From contig NZ_JAKUMM010000011.1 of the NCBI RefSeq assembly GCF_022601735.1, forward strand, positions 91,294-155,293: a stretch of 64,000 bases of DNA, given 5' to 3'. Below, in pieces: positions 16,797 through 26,197 of the stretch. The notes below the pieces were generated by a model, which was given only the letters and a program-made list of their open reading frames with translations, did not search any database and was not told where the DNA came from. Position 1 is the stretch's first letter. Each line of letters opens with the position of its first letter. Made by a program: the position numbers and the translations under genes. The stretch is from Atopomonas sediminilitoris (GTDB lineage Bacteria; Pseudomonadota; Gammaproteobacteria; Pseudomonadales; Pseudomonadaceae).

Positions 16797-17964
16797 TCAT
16801 TACCTCAAGCAGATTCATGGTGGCGCCAACGCACCGGCACGCAAGACCCCCATGATTAACCGCGACAGCCCAGTGGTGATCTGGAACTTGATCCGCCGCT
16901 GTAACTTGACCTGTCGTCACTGTTACTCGACCTCCACCGATACCGACTTCGCCGGCGAACTCAACACCGCCGAAGCGCACAACGTGATCGACCAGCTTAA
17001 CGAAGCCGGAGTACGGGTACTGATCTTGTCCGGCGGCGAGCCTTTATTGCGCCCCGATGTGTTTGAACTGGCCGATCACGCGCGCGAGCTGGGCTTTTAT
17101 GTGGCGCTATCGACCAACGGCACCCTGATCGAAGAACACAATCTGCCGCACATCGCCGCCGCACAGTTTGACTACGTTGGTATCAGCTTGGATGGCCTGC
17201 GCGACACCCACACCTACATGCGCCGCGACCCCAGCGCTTATGACAAAAGTCTGCGCGCGATTGCCTTGTGCCGCAGCGCGGGCATCAAAGTCGGCCTGCG
17301 CACCACGCTCAACCAACACAACGCGGCGGAATTACCGGCGTTGCTGGATTTAATGCATGAACTGGATGTGCAGAAGTTTTATCTCTCGCACCTCAATTAC
17401 AGCGGCCGCGGCAAACACCATCGCAAACAAGATGCGCAACTGCGCATGACCCGCGAAGCCGTTGACCTGTTGATTGCGCGCGCTTGGGACGACATCTGCC
17501 AAGGACGCAACACCGAGTACGTCACCGGCAATAACGATGCCGACGCCGTGCGCTTGCTCGACTGGGCACAAACCCATCGCCCCGACGACTACGACAAACT
17601 ACTTACCATGCTCACCCGCTGGGGTGGCAACGCCACCGGCTCCAGCATCGCCAATATCGACAACCTCGGCGAAGTTCACCCCGACACTTACTGGTGGCAC
17701 TACAGCGTGGGCAACGTGCGCAAGCGCAGCTTTAAAGATATCTGGTTCGATAACCCCGACGTGTTACTCACCGAACTACGCCGCCGCCCGCGGCCTTTAG
17801 GTGGTCGCTGCGGCGCGTGCCAATGGCTGGCCGTGTGCGGCGGCAATACCCGCACCCGCGCATGGGCCACCAGCGGTGAACTGTGGGCCGAAGACCCTGG
17901 CTGCTACCTCACCGATCAAGAAATTGGCCTAGAGCAAAAACGCATCACCACGCATTCGGCCTAG
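16783..17964 (+). CDS. nirJ: NirJ, radical SAM heme d1 biosynthesis protein
   Basis: A 393-residue radical SAM enzyme that removes two propionate side chains and installs precursors of the d1 keto groups. The SAM 4Fe-4S motif CNLTCRHC lies at about residues 41-48, followed by the GGEP motif (LSGGEPLL). A C-terminal SPASM-type cysteine cluster (GGRCGACQWLAVCGG, later GCY) binds a second cluster. It overlaps nirH. A 110 bp gap then separates it from nirE. Confidence 0.96.
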   Translation: MLRLSHYLKQIHGGANAPARKTPMINRDSPVVIWNLIRRCNLTCRHCYSTSTDTDFAGELNTAEAHNVIDQLNEAGVRVLILSGGEPLLRPDVFELADHARELGFYVALSTNGTLIEEHNLPHIAAAQFDYVGISLDGLRDTHTYMRRDPSAYDKSLRAIALCRSAGIKVGLRTTLNQHNAAELPALLDLMHELDVQKFYLSHLNYSGRGKHHRKQDAQLRMTREAVDLLIARAWDDICQGRNTEYVTGNNDADAVRLLDWAQTHRPDDYDKLLTMLTRWGGNATGSSIANIDNLGEVHPDTYWWHYSVGNVRKRSFKDIWFDNPDVLLTELRRRPRPLGGRCGACQWLAVCGGNTRTRAWATSGELWAEDPGCYLTDQEIGLEQKRITTHSA

Positions 17965-18074
17965 AGCCTGAATACGTGCCCCGTTTCAGCCATCCACGCG
18001 GGACTTGATCTGGCACAAGGTTAAGCACCGCGCGGCTGCGCAATCATCAGCGCATGTCACGCAAGGAGTCGACC

Positions 18075-18893
18075 ATGAACGCTGCGCCCCCGAGTTTCGA
18101 TCGCACCCTACTTCGCCCCGGCGAGGTCGCCCTCGTAGGCGCTGGCCCCGGCGACCCGGGCTTGCTGACCTTGCGCGCATGGCAATTGCTGCAACAGGCC
18201 GATGTGGTGGTGTACGACCGCTTAGTCAGCGACGAGATCATGAATCTGGTCCCCGGGCGCTGTGTTCGTCGCTATGTCGGCAAAGCCGCCGGCCTACACA
18301 GCTTGCCGCAAGACGAAATCAATCAACTGCTGGTCGATTTAGCCCGCGAACACCAACGCGTGCTTCGCCTCAAAGGCGGCGACCCCTTCGTGTTTGGTCG
18401 CGGCGGCGAAGAACTGGAGCACCTGTTGGCCAACGGCATCGTCTGCCAACTGGTGCCCGGCGTCACCGCCGCCAGTGGTTGCACCACGCTGGCGGGCATC
18501 CCGCTGACCCACCGCAACCTCGCACGCAGCTGCCAATTCATCACCGGCCACCTGCAGGCCGATGGTGAACTAGAGCTGGCGTGGGCGCAGCTTGCCCAGC
18601 CGCAACAAACCTTAGTGTTCTACATGGGCCTCGGTAGCTTGCCGATTATCAGCCGCGAGTTAATCGCCAACGGCCTGCCTCAGGACATGCCGGCGGCCTT
18701 GATCAGCCACGGCTGCAGCCAAAAACAAAGCGTTCTGCGCACCACCCTCGCGCAACTGCCGTACGACGCCGTGAAAGCCAAACTCAAACCACCCACCCTG
18801 ATTGTGATTGGTGACGTGGTGGGCTTATTTAGCCAAGCACAGGTCAAGTTCCCTGGCCGCCTTCAACAGGAGGCCAGCACATGCACCGCCTAA
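18075..18893 (+). CDS. nirE: NirE, uroporphyrinogen III C-methyltransferase
   Basis: SAM-dependent methyltransferase that makes precorrin-2, the entry point of heme d1 synthesis. The 272 residues show the SUMT signatures VGAGPGDPGLLTL, VVYDRLV, RLKGGDPFVFGRGGEE and PGVTAASG. The start follows AAGGAGT; an ATG seven codons upstream is less well spaced. The 110 bp leader contains a half-conserved FNR-like site (TTGAT-CTGG-CACAA at 18005-18018) that I regard as weak. Confidence 0.94.
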   Translation: MNAAPPSFDRTLLRPGEVALVGAGPGDPGLLTLRAWQLLQQADVVVYDRLVSDEIMNLVPGRCVRRYVGKAAGLHSLPQDEINQLLVDLAREHQRVLRLKGGDPFVFGRGGEELEHLLANGIVCQLVPGVTAASGCTTLAGIPLTHRNLARSCQFITGHLQADGELELAWAQLAQPQQTLVFYMGLGSLPIISRELIANGLPQDMPAALISHGCSQKQSVLRTTLAQLPYDAVKAKLKPPTLIVIGDVVGLFSQAQVKFPGRLQQEASTCTA

Positions 18894-20374
18894 CACCTCT
18901 GTCTATCGGTCTCGCGGCTTTACTGATTGCCCTGCCCAGCAGCGTGATGGCAGCCAGCGATGGCGCCAGCCTGTACCAGCAACACTGCCAAAGCTGTCAC
19001 GCCCCCGAGCGTTTAGGCGCCCAAGGCCCAGCGCTGCTGCCAGAAAGCTTGGCGCGCTTACCGCAAAAAGCCGCCGTACAGGTGATCAGCCAGGGGCGCC
19101 CCGCCACCCAAATGCCGGGCTTTGCCCAGACCTTAAGTGGCGCAGAGATCAACACGCTAGCCGCGTACCTGTATGAAAAACCCAGCGCGCCTCCGCATTG
19201 GGATGCCGCCCAGATCAACACCAGCCATCAGGTATTCAACCCACGGGCACAGCTGCCGGCAAAACCGGTGTTTACGGCTGATCCCCTTAACCTGTTTGTC
19301 GTGGTCGAAAGTGGCAACCACCACATCAACATTTTGGATGGCGACAAGTTTGAGGTGATCACCCGCTTCCCCACCCACTTTGCGCTGCACGGTGGGCCTA
19401 AGTTTTCCCCCGATGGACGCTTTGTGTTTTGGGCCTCCCGCGATGGCTGGGTCACCCAGTACGATTTGTGGAACCTAAAGCCAGTGGCGCAAGTTCGTGC
19501 CGGCATCAACACCCGCAATATTGCCAGCAGTCAGGATGGCCGCTACCTGATGGTCGCCAACTACTTGCCCAACTCGCTGGTGGTATTAAACGCCGAAGAC
19601 CTCAGCCTTAATCGCGTGATCGAAGTCACCGACCAACAAGGCACTGCTTCACGCGTCAGCGCCGTGTACACCGCACCGCCGCGCAATAGCTTTATTGCCG
19701 CATTGAAAGACGTGCAAGAAATCTGGGAAATCCCCTACGACAAACCCGACTTCCCGGTTCGCCGCCTGCGCGCGGGCGATTACCTCGATGATTTTTCATT
19801 TGATCCGCAATACCGCCACCTACTGGCCACCTCACGCGACAGCCACGGCGGCCAAGTGGTCGACCTAGATGCCGGCAAAGTGATCAAAAAAATCCCGCTG
19901 CAAGGCATGCCACACTTAGGCTCGGGCATCAGCTGGACGTGGCAAGGCCGGCCAGTCATGGCCACCCCCAACATTCAGCAAGGCCGCCTTAGCGTCATTG
20001 GGCTGGATAACTGGGAAATCATCAAAGAAATCCCCACCGAAGGCCCCGGCTTCTTCCTGCGCAGCCACGTCAACAGCCCCTATGCGTGGACCGACGTATT
20101 TTTTGGCCCCAACCAAGAAGTGGTACAGGTCATCGACAAACAAAACCTCAGCGTGGCGAAAACCTTACGGCCCATGCCCGGCAAAAACGCCGCGCATGTC
20201 GAGTTTGACCGCTACGGCAAACACGTTTTGCTCAGCGTCTGGGACCAAGACGGCGCCCTGATCATCTACAACGCCGACACCCTCGAAGAAATCAAACGCC
20301 TGCCGATGAACAAACCCTCGGGCAAGTACAACGTATTCAACAAAATCAACTACGCCGAAGGGACTTCGCACTAG
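18881..20374 (+). CDS. nirN: NirN, dihydro-heme d1 dehydrogenase (cd1-like)
   Basis: A 497-residue periplasmic protein related to NirS. It has a signal peptide ending SVMAAS, an N-terminal c-type heme (CQSCH at about residue 36) and a d1-type propeller. NirN introduces the acrylate double bond, the last step of heme d1 synthesis. The C-terminus PSGKYNVFNKI resembles that of NirS. It overlaps nirE by 13 nt and is the last gene of the nir operon; two hairpins follow. Confidence 0.94.
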   Translation: MHRLTPLSIGLAALLIALPSSVMAASDGASLYQQHCQSCHAPERLGAQGPALLPESLARLPQKAAVQVISQGRPATQMPGFAQTLSGAEINTLAAYLYEKPSAPPHWDAAQINTSHQVFNPRAQLPAKPVFTADPLNLFVVVESGNHHINILDGDKFEVITRFPTHFALHGGPKFSPDGRFVFWASRDGWVTQYDLWNLKPVAQVRAGINTRNIASSQDGRYLMVANYLPNSLVVLNAEDLSLNRVIEVTDQQGTASRVSAVYTAPPRNSFIAALKDVQEIWEIPYDKPDFPVRRLRAGDYLDDFSFDPQYRHLLATSRDSHGGQVVDLDAGKVIKKIPLQGMPHLGSGISWTWQGRPVMATPNIQQGRLSVIGLDNWEIIKEIPTEGPGFFLRSHVNSPYAWTDVFFGPNQEVVQVIDKQNLSVAKTLRPMPGKNAAHVEFDRYGKHVLLSVWDQDGALIIYNADTLEEIKRLPMNKPSGKYNVFNKINYAEGTSH

Positions 20375-20381
20375 TCCTCAA

Positions 20382-20405
20382 ACCGCCGTAATGACATACG
20401 GCGGT
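20382..20405 (+). terminator. Hairpin after nirN
   Basis: A perfect 9 bp stem ACCGCCGTA/TACGGCGGT with a 6 nt loop, 8 nt after the nirN stop. There is only weak T-richness after it, so it may protect the 3' end rather than terminate alone. Confidence 0.6.
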
Positions 20406-20443
20406 GCTCTAACGTTGTTTTGTGCGTTTTTATTCAGCAAAGA

Positions 20444-20479
20444 AAAAGCCCCAAACAGATCAAACTGTTTGGGGCTTTT
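20444..20479. terminator. Strong bidirectional terminator between nirN and the tRNAs
   Basis: A perfect 15 bp stem (20444-20458 with 20465-20479) with a 6 nt loop, A-rich on the left and T-rich on the right. It can end the nir operon from the left and the gacA-uvrC-pgsA-tRNA unit from the right. Confidence 0.92.
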
Positions 20480-20482
20480 ATT

Positions 20483-20556
20483 TGGAGGCTGAGGTCGGAA
20501 TCGAACCGGCGTTCACGGATTTGCAATCCGGTGCATAACCACTCTGCTACTCAGCC
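20483..20556 (-). tRNA. tRNA-Cys (GCA)
   Basis: The minus strand reads as a 74 nt tRNA with acceptor GGCTGAG/CTCAGCC, anticodon loop ATTGCAA (anticodon GCA), GGTTCGATTCC T-arm and an encoded CCA end. It is followed by the strong terminator. Confidence 0.97.
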
Positions 20557-20594
20557 TTAACGGTTAAAACAAGCATCGCCTGTTTTGAAAACTT

Positions 20595-20670
<76 letters not shown>

Positions 20671-20743
20671 TTGGCGTGGGGCGCATTCTAACGGCTTAGC
20701 AAACCCTGTCAAGTTATTGATCTGAAAATACTTATGCTGGCTT

Positions 20744-21304
20744 TTAGGCTTTTTTCACATCCCAGCTCAGGTGTGGCCAAGCGGCTCGCAGATAGCTGAG
20801 CATGGACCAAATCGTCAGCAGAGCGGCTACCGCCAGCAGCGCTAAGCCAAAGATCACCCAGGCATTCGCGCTGGCAGGATTAGCCAGCAGAATCACCAGC
20901 GCCAGCATTTGTGCCGCGGTTTTCCACTTACCAATCGACGATACCGCCACATGCGCGCGGGCACCGAGTTCGGCCATCCATTCACGCAGTGCCGACACCA
21001 CGATTTCACGGCAAATAATCACCGCGGCAGGAATGGTCAGCCACAAGCTGGCATGCGACTCAACCAACATCACTAAGGCCACCGCCACAATCAGTTTGTC
21101 AGCGACCGGGTCTAGAAATGCTCCAAACGGCGTGGTTTGCCCCCAGCGGCGTGCCAAGTAGCCATCTAACCAATCGGTAGCCGCCGCCAAGGCAAACACC
21201 GCGCTGGCAGCCCAGTAGCTCCAGCTAAAGGGCATGTAGAACAGCACAACGAACACGGGAATCAGAGCTACCCGCAGTAAGGTCAAAATATTAGGAATAT
21301 TCAT
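20744..21304 (-). CDS. pgsA: PgsA, phosphatidylglycerophosphate synthase
   Basis: Membrane enzyme that condenses CDP-diacylglycerol with glycerol-3-phosphate, the first step to phosphatidylglycerol. The 186 residues contain the CDP-alcohol phosphotransferase signature DG-x2-AR-x8-G-x3-D-x3-D (DGYLARRWGQTTPFGAFLDP and following VAD). About four membrane helices are visible. MNIPNILTLLR is the family N-terminus; an ATG two codons earlier is possible and there is no strong ribosome site. uvrC lies 132 nt upstream. Confidence 0.95.
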   Translation of the reverse strand: MNIPNILTLLRVALIPVFVVLFYMPFSWSYWAASAVFALAAATDWLDGYLARRWGQTTPFGAFLDPVADKLIVAVALVMLVESHASLWLTIPAAVIICREIVVSALREWMAELGARAHVAVSSIGKWKTAAQMLALVILLANPASANAWVIFGLALLAVAALLTIWSMLSYLRAAWPHLSWDVKKA

Positions 21305-21436
21305 ACACACGCCAAAAAGAGAAAGAGTGCCGGCCTAGGCCAAGCATGCCCACAAGCTAAGGTACGGTTTACGACGCTTCTGCAGCAGAAACGGCACAGC
21401 CATGATTGTCTGGGCCACGAAACAAAGTGGGCCATT

Positions 21437-23260
21437 CTACTCACTGTGCAGCGCAGCATAAATCTGCTCAGCCAGCTTTTTACTAATTCCCGGCGCTTTG
21501 GCGATTTCCTCGCTGCTGGCGCGAGTCAATTCTTGCAGACCGCCAAAGTGCTTGAGCAACTCACGGCGGCGCTTTGGACCAACCCCGGCAATGCCCTCAA
21601 GGGTCGAGGTGCGCCGTGCTTTACCCCGCGCGGCTCGGTGCCCGGTGATCGCAAAGCGATGCGCTTCGTCACGCACTTGTTGGATCAAATGCAGCGCTGG
21701 CGAATCCGCCGCCAAGGTAAAGGCATTGTCGGGGGTATCTAAAAACAGTGTTTCAAAGCCAGGCTTACGGGTTTCACCTTTGGCGACGCCCAGTAGCGGC
21801 AGGTTGCTGATCCCCAGTTCGGCGAGCACGCTACGCGCCATGTTGAGCTGGCCTTTGCCACCATCCACCAAGAGGATGTCCGGCCACTTGCCCTCGCCTT
21901 TTTGCAGCCGTTTTAAGCGGCGCTCCAGCGCTTGGCGCATGGCCGCGTAGTCATCGCCGGGGGCAACTCCTTCGATATTAAAGCGGCGGTAGTCGCTTTT
22001 TATCGGGCCTTCAGTGCCCATCACCACGCACGAGGCCACCGTGGCTTCGCCACTGGAGTGGCTGATATCAAAGCACTCTAGCCGCTGCGGCAAGCTGTCC
22101 ATTTCCAAGGCTTCAGCCAACGCAATAAAGCGACTCGACAATTGTGCGCGGCTGGCCAAGCGCGCCAGTAAGGCTTGCTCCGCATTGGTCTGCGCCAAGC
22201 TCAACCAGCGCGCGCGCTGGCCACGTACTTTGGCGCGAATACTTAAAGCTTTACCTCGCACCGCCTGCAAGGCTTCTTCGAGCATGCTCAGCTCATCACT
22301 GTCGTGATTGACGATAATTTCTGCCGGTAGCTCACGTTCGGCCTGCCCTAGGTAATACTGGGCAATAAAGGCGCTGAGGATGTCTTGCGGCGTCTCTTCA
22401 ATGCCAATCTGGGGGAAGTGGTTTTTCCCGCCCAGCACTCGTCCCTGACGCACGGTCATGATGTGCACGCAGGCACCGCCAGGGCTGATAAACACAGCCA
22501 GCACATCAACATCACCCTGCTCACCTTCCATGTGCTGCTGATCTTGCACGCGGCGCAGCAAGGCGATTTGGTCACGCAGGGCCGCGGCTTGCTCAAAGTC
22601 CAGTACGCTGGCGGCTTGCTCCATGCCGACGTTCAGCTCTTGGCTCAGGGCTTGGCTACGGCCTTCAAGAAACATCACCGAGTGGCGCACGTCTTGGGCG
22701 TATTCCTCAGCCTCAACCAAGCCCACGCAGGGCGCTTTGCAGCGTTTGATTTGATATTGCAGGCAAGGCCGGCTGCGATTGGCGAAAAAACTGTCTTCGC
22801 ACTGGCGCACCTGAAAAGCTTTTTCCAACAGATTGAGGCTTTCACGAATGGCCAAGGCACTGGGGTAAGGGCCAAAGTAGCGGCCCTTGGCTTTCTTGCT
22901 GCCACGGTGCAAGGTCAAGCGCGGAAACTCACCGGCGGACAAGTACACGTACGGATAAGACTTATCGTCGCGCAGCAAGATGTTGTACGGCGGGCGCGAC
23001 GCTTTGATCAGGTTTTGTTCCAGCAACAGCGCTTCGGTTTCGCTGGCGGTGATGGTCAGTTCGATGCTGGCGATGCGCGCCACCAAGGCAGCCGTTTTGG
23101 GCGCCAGGCCGCTGCCACGAAAATAACTGGCGAGCCGTTTCTTGAGGTTTTTAGCCTTGCCGACGTACAGCAGTTGCTCGTCGCTGGCGAACATCCGGTA
23201 CACCCCCGGATGGCTACTGCAGGTCGCTAAAAACGCTTTGCTATCAAACGCTAAACTCAT
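21437..23260 (-). CDS. uvrC: UvrC, excinuclease ABC subunit C
   Basis: Nuclease subunit of nucleotide excision repair, making both incisions around the lesion. The 607 residues, a usual length, comprise an N-terminal GIY-YIG domain (PGVYRMF, LLYVGKAKNLKKRL), a UVR segment (VLDFEQAAALRDQIALLR), the RNase H-like endonuclease domain (ECFDISHSSG, LLVDGGKGQ) and a C-terminal helix-hairpin-helix pair (GIAGVGPKRRRELLKHFGG). It starts 17 nt after gacA and has no clear ribosome site, so coupling to gacA is likely. Confidence 0.98.
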   Translation of the reverse strand: MSLAFDSKAFLATCSSHPGVYRMFASDEQLLYVGKAKNLKKRLASYFRGSGLAPKTAALVARIASIELTITASETEALLLEQNLIKASRPPYNILLRDDKSYPYVYLSAGEFPRLTLHRGSKKAKGRYFGPYPSALAIRESLNLLEKAFQVRQCEDSFFANRSRPCLQYQIKRCKAPCVGLVEAEEYAQDVRHSVMFLEGRSQALSQELNVGMEQAASVLDFEQAAALRDQIALLRRVQDQQHMEGEQGDVDVLAVFISPGGACVHIMTVRQGRVLGGKNHFPQIGIEETPQDILSAFIAQYYLGQAERELPAEIIVNHDSDELSMLEEALQAVRGKALSIRAKVRGQRARWLSLAQTNAEQALLARLASRAQLSSRFIALAEALEMDSLPQRLECFDISHSSGEATVASCVVMGTEGPIKSDYRRFNIEGVAPGDDYAAMRQALERRLKRLQKGEGKWPDILLVDGGKGQLNMARSVLAELGISNLPLLGVAKGETRKPGFETLFLDTPDNAFTLAADSPALHLIQQVRDEAHRFAITGHRAARGKARRTSTLEGIAGVGPKRRRELLKHFGGLQELTRASSEEIAKAPGISKKLAEQIYAALHSE

Positions 23261-23277
23261 GAACGGTGTATGCCGGC

Positions 23278-23916
23278 TTAACCGGCATCGACCATGCCAT
23301 GGCGCACCGCCAATAAAGCCAGCTCAACATCACTGCTAATGGCCAGCTTGTCGTAAATGCGATAGCGGTACGTGTTGACGGTCTTGGGGCTTAGGCACAG
23401 CTGATCTGAGATATCTTGCACCTTGACGCAGCTTGCGATCATCAAGGCGATTTGCATTTCCCGCTCCGACAAACAATCAAACGGTGATTGTGCCTCGGGC
23501 TGAAAAGGCTTAAGCGCCAGCTGCTGGGCGATTTGCGGGCTGATATAGCGCTGCCCCTTAAACACTTGGCGAATGGCTTGAATCATTTCATCCAGCGCCG
23601 CGCCTTTGGTCATGTAGCCGGCGGCACCGATTTGCATAAAACGACTGGGGAACGGGTCTTCTTCGCAGGCCGTGACGGCGATGATGCGTAAATCGGCATG
23701 ATTGCGCAGCAGTTTACGGGTGGCCTCTAGCCCGCCAATGCCGGGCATACGCACGTCCATCAGCACGACGTCGGGCTCCAGCTCACGCACCAGAGCGATG
23801 GCTTGCTCACCTGATTCCGCTTCGCCGACCACACCGATGCCTTCAACATCGGCCAACATCCGCCGGATGCCCGTACGCACCAAATCGTGGTCATCGACCA
23901 CCAATACTTTGATCAA
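23278..23916 (-). CDS. gacA: GacA/UvrY, NarL-family response regulator
   Basis: Response regulator of the GacS/GacA system, which activates small RNAs of the Rsm/Csr pathway. The 212 residues have a receiver domain with Asp8, Asp9 and phospho-acceptor Asp54, and a LuxR-type helix-turn-helix (LSEREMQIALMIASCVKVQDISDQLCLSPKTVNTYRYRI region). The order gacA-uvrC-pgsA is conserved in pseudomonads, which supports the name over other NarL-type regulators. Confidence 0.95.
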   Translation of the reverse strand: MIKVLVVDDHDLVRTGIRRMLADVEGIGVVGEAESGEQAIALVRELEPDVVLMDVRMPGIGGLEATRKLLRNHADLRIIAVTACEEDPFPSRFMQIGAAGYMTKGAALDEMIQAIRQVFKGQRYISPQIAQQLALKPFQPEAQSPFDCLSEREMQIALMIASCVKVQDISDQLCLSPKTVNTYRYRIYDKLAISSDVELALLAVRHGMVDAG

Positions 23917-24046
23917 GCGACACCTCTACAACCCATGCCGTGCCATGCACCGCAAAACTTCAAACGGGGGATGTCGGCAAGATAGCAAACCAGCGCACGA
24001 AATGCCTGCTTTGCAGACACTTTGCTACGCCGGCTTGCGGTTTGAG

Positions 24047-25948
24047 TTAGGCCCGAATAGCACAGTCCTCTAGCGTCGCCAGCTGAGCCTCTAACTCTTG
24101 CAGCACAGCCGGATCATCAATCGTTGACGGGATGCTGTACGCCTCGCCCATCGCCATTTGCCGCAGGGTACGCCGCAGGATTTTGCCCGAGCGCGTCTTC
24201 GGCAGCCGCTTGACCACCAAGGCCCGCTGAAAACTGGCCACCGCGCCGATGGACTCGCGCACGCTGGCAATCAACTCGCGGTTGAGCAGCTCTTCTTCCA
24301 CCATGGCACCGTCTTTAAGCACCACTAAGCCCACCGGCAACTGGCCTTTGAGTTCGTTAGCCACACCAATCACCGCACACTCAGCCACCGCCGGATGTGC
24401 GCCGAGAACCTCCTCCATCTCACCGGTCGATAACCTGTGGCCCGCCACATTGATGATGTCGTCGGTGCGTCCCATGACAAACAAGTAGCCGTCGTGATCC
24501 AAATAACCGCCATCGCCGGTTTGGTAATAGCCGGGGAAGTTATTCAAATATCCCGCTTCAAAGCGGGCTTGATTACCCCAAATAGTGGGCAAGCAGCCTG
24601 GTGGCAACGGCAGTTTGACGCAGATATTGCCCTGCTTGCCTGCGCCCAACGGACGGCCTTCATCATCGAGGATTTCTATCTGATAACCGGGCATGGGCAC
24701 CGTGGCCGAGCCGGCTTTAACCGGCATCAACTGCAGGCCCACCGGGTTGCCGGCAATCGCCCAGCCGGTTTCGGTTTGCCACCAATGATCCAGCACGGGA
24801 CGTTTGAGCGTCGCGGACAACCAATCATAGGTAGGTGGATCGAGCCGCTCGCCGGCCAAATACAGGCGCTGCAGTGCGCTTAAGTCGTGGCCAGCCAGAT
24901 GCTGGGCCTGTGGATCTTCTTTGCGAATAGCGCGAAACGCCGTCGGTGCGGCAAACAACACATTCACTTTGTGTTCGGCACAAACTCGCCAGAACGCGCC
25001 TGCATCGGGCGTGCGCACTGGCTTGCCCTCGTACAGCACGGTGGTGCAGCCTGCCAATAACGGCCCGTAGACGATGTAAGAATGGCCGACGACCCAGCCA
25101 ACATCCGAAGCCGCCCAGAACACATCCCCCGGTTTGACGCCATACACCGTCGCCATGCTGTAGTGCATGGCCACCGCGTGGCCGCCATTATCACGCACCA
25201 CCCCTTTGGGTTTGCCGGTAGTGCCCGAGGTATAGAGGATATACAGCGGGTCGGTGCTGTTAACCGGCACCGGCGCAACAGGCGTCGCGCGGCTTAACAA
25301 CTGCGCCCAATCACTATCGCGCGCCTCTAGCAGGCTGGCTTCACACTCGGGACGCTGCAACACCAAACAATGTTCCACCGCGTGTTCCGCCATGGCGATG
25401 GCCTTATCCACCAAAGGCTTGTACGGCAGCACACGATCAATCTCGATACCGCATGAGGCCGTAATGATCAGCTTGGGCGTGGCGTCATCGATACGAATCG
25501 CCAGCTCATGAGCTGCAAACCCGCCGAACACCACCGAATGAATCGCACCCAGTCGCGCACAGGCCAGCATGGCCACCGCAGCTTCGGGGATCATCGGCAT
25601 GTAAATCACCACCCGATCGCCGGCTACGACGCCCAACTGCTGCAACATCCCGGCGGCGCGCGCCACCCAGTCGGTCAGCTCGTGGTAGGTGTATTGGGCT
25701 TTTTGCCCTGTAACCGGCGAGTCATAAATCAGCGCGAGCTGCTCACCGCGTCCTGCCGCCACCTGCGCATCCAAACACAGGTGACTGGTGTTGAGCATGC
25801 CGTCGGCATACCAACGCTGTGCGCCTTGCTCATCGCGACTGAGGATTTTTTGCGGGGCGCGAAACCAGTCCAACGCGCGCGCTTGCACCTCCCAAAACCG
25901 TTGTGGTGATTCGGTCGCAGCATGAATAGCGGCTTGGTAGGCTTGCAT
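24047..25948 (-). CDS. Acetyl/propionyl-CoA synthetase (PrpE-like)
   Basis: An adenylate-forming CoA ligase of 633 residues for short-chain acids. It has the ACAS N-terminal segment, the P-loop YTSGTTGKPKG, the second core motif YLAGERLDPPTYDW with WWQTETGW, GRTDDIINVAGHR, and the C-terminal catalytic lysine in TRSGKILRR, a site often acetylated. Overall it is closer to the PrpE/acetoacetyl-type branch than to canonical Acs, but substrate cannot be fixed from sequence. The ATG at 25948 follows GAGGGAA. It is divergent from the DUF294 gene; such proteins often neighbour acetate-use genes. Confidence 0.85.
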   Translation of the reverse strand: MQAYQAAIHAATESPQRFWEVQARALDWFRAPQKILSRDEQGAQRWYADGMLNTSHLCLDAQVAAGRGEQLALIYDSPVTGQKAQYTYHELTDWVARAAGMLQQLGVVAGDRVVIYMPMIPEAAVAMLACARLGAIHSVVFGGFAAHELAIRIDDATPKLIITASCGIEIDRVLPYKPLVDKAIAMAEHAVEHCLVLQRPECEASLLEARDSDWAQLLSRATPVAPVPVNSTDPLYILYTSGTTGKPKGVVRDNGGHAVAMHYSMATVYGVKPGDVFWAASDVGWVVGHSYIVYGPLLAGCTTVLYEGKPVRTPDAGAFWRVCAEHKVNVLFAAPTAFRAIRKEDPQAQHLAGHDLSALQRLYLAGERLDPPTYDWLSATLKRPVLDHWWQTETGWAIAGNPVGLQLMPVKAGSATVPMPGYQIEILDDEGRPLGAGKQGNICVKLPLPPGCLPTIWGNQARFEAGYLNNFPGYYQTGDGGYLDHDGYLFVMGRTDDIINVAGHRLSTGEMEEVLGAHPAVAECAVIGVANELKGQLPVGLVVLKDGAMVEEELLNRELIASVRESIGAVASFQRALVVKRLPKTRSGKILRRTLRQMAMGEAYSIPSTIDDPAVLQELEAQLATLEDCAIRA

Positions 25949-26197
25949 GGCATTTCCCTCACTTGGCGTGGCCTCATCGCGGTTGCGATGCGGCACTTTT
26001 GTTGACAATCACTCCATTAATACTGACATCCAGCGGCATAAAAACGCCGATCTACGACCAATTGTCGACACGCAGCATCTTGTCAGCGGCTTTCAGCCTA
26101 ACGGGGCTACAGCCGTTTCAGGCTCCGTAAGACCAAGGTCGAATAGCCATCAGCGGCCACAGGGGCGATACCCAAGAAAACCCGATCAAGGTTGCTT

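Noticed and set aside
18005..18018. FNR-like site upstream of nirE (TTGAT-CTGG-CACAA)
   Set aside because: Only one half-site matches well, and nirE can be transcribed from upstream.
18005..18568. A 187-codon Arg-rich open frame on the plus strand
   Set aside because: It is a frame-shifted reading of nirE and has an Arg/Pro/Ala-rich composition typical of shadows.
22385..23230. A 281-codon open frame antisense to uvrC
   Set aside because: uvrC is complete and conserved; the frame has no recognisable domains or ribosome site.
25999..26030. TTGACA with TAATAC upstream of the DUF294 gene
   Set aside because: The spacing is about 10 bp, too short for a sigma-70 promoter.
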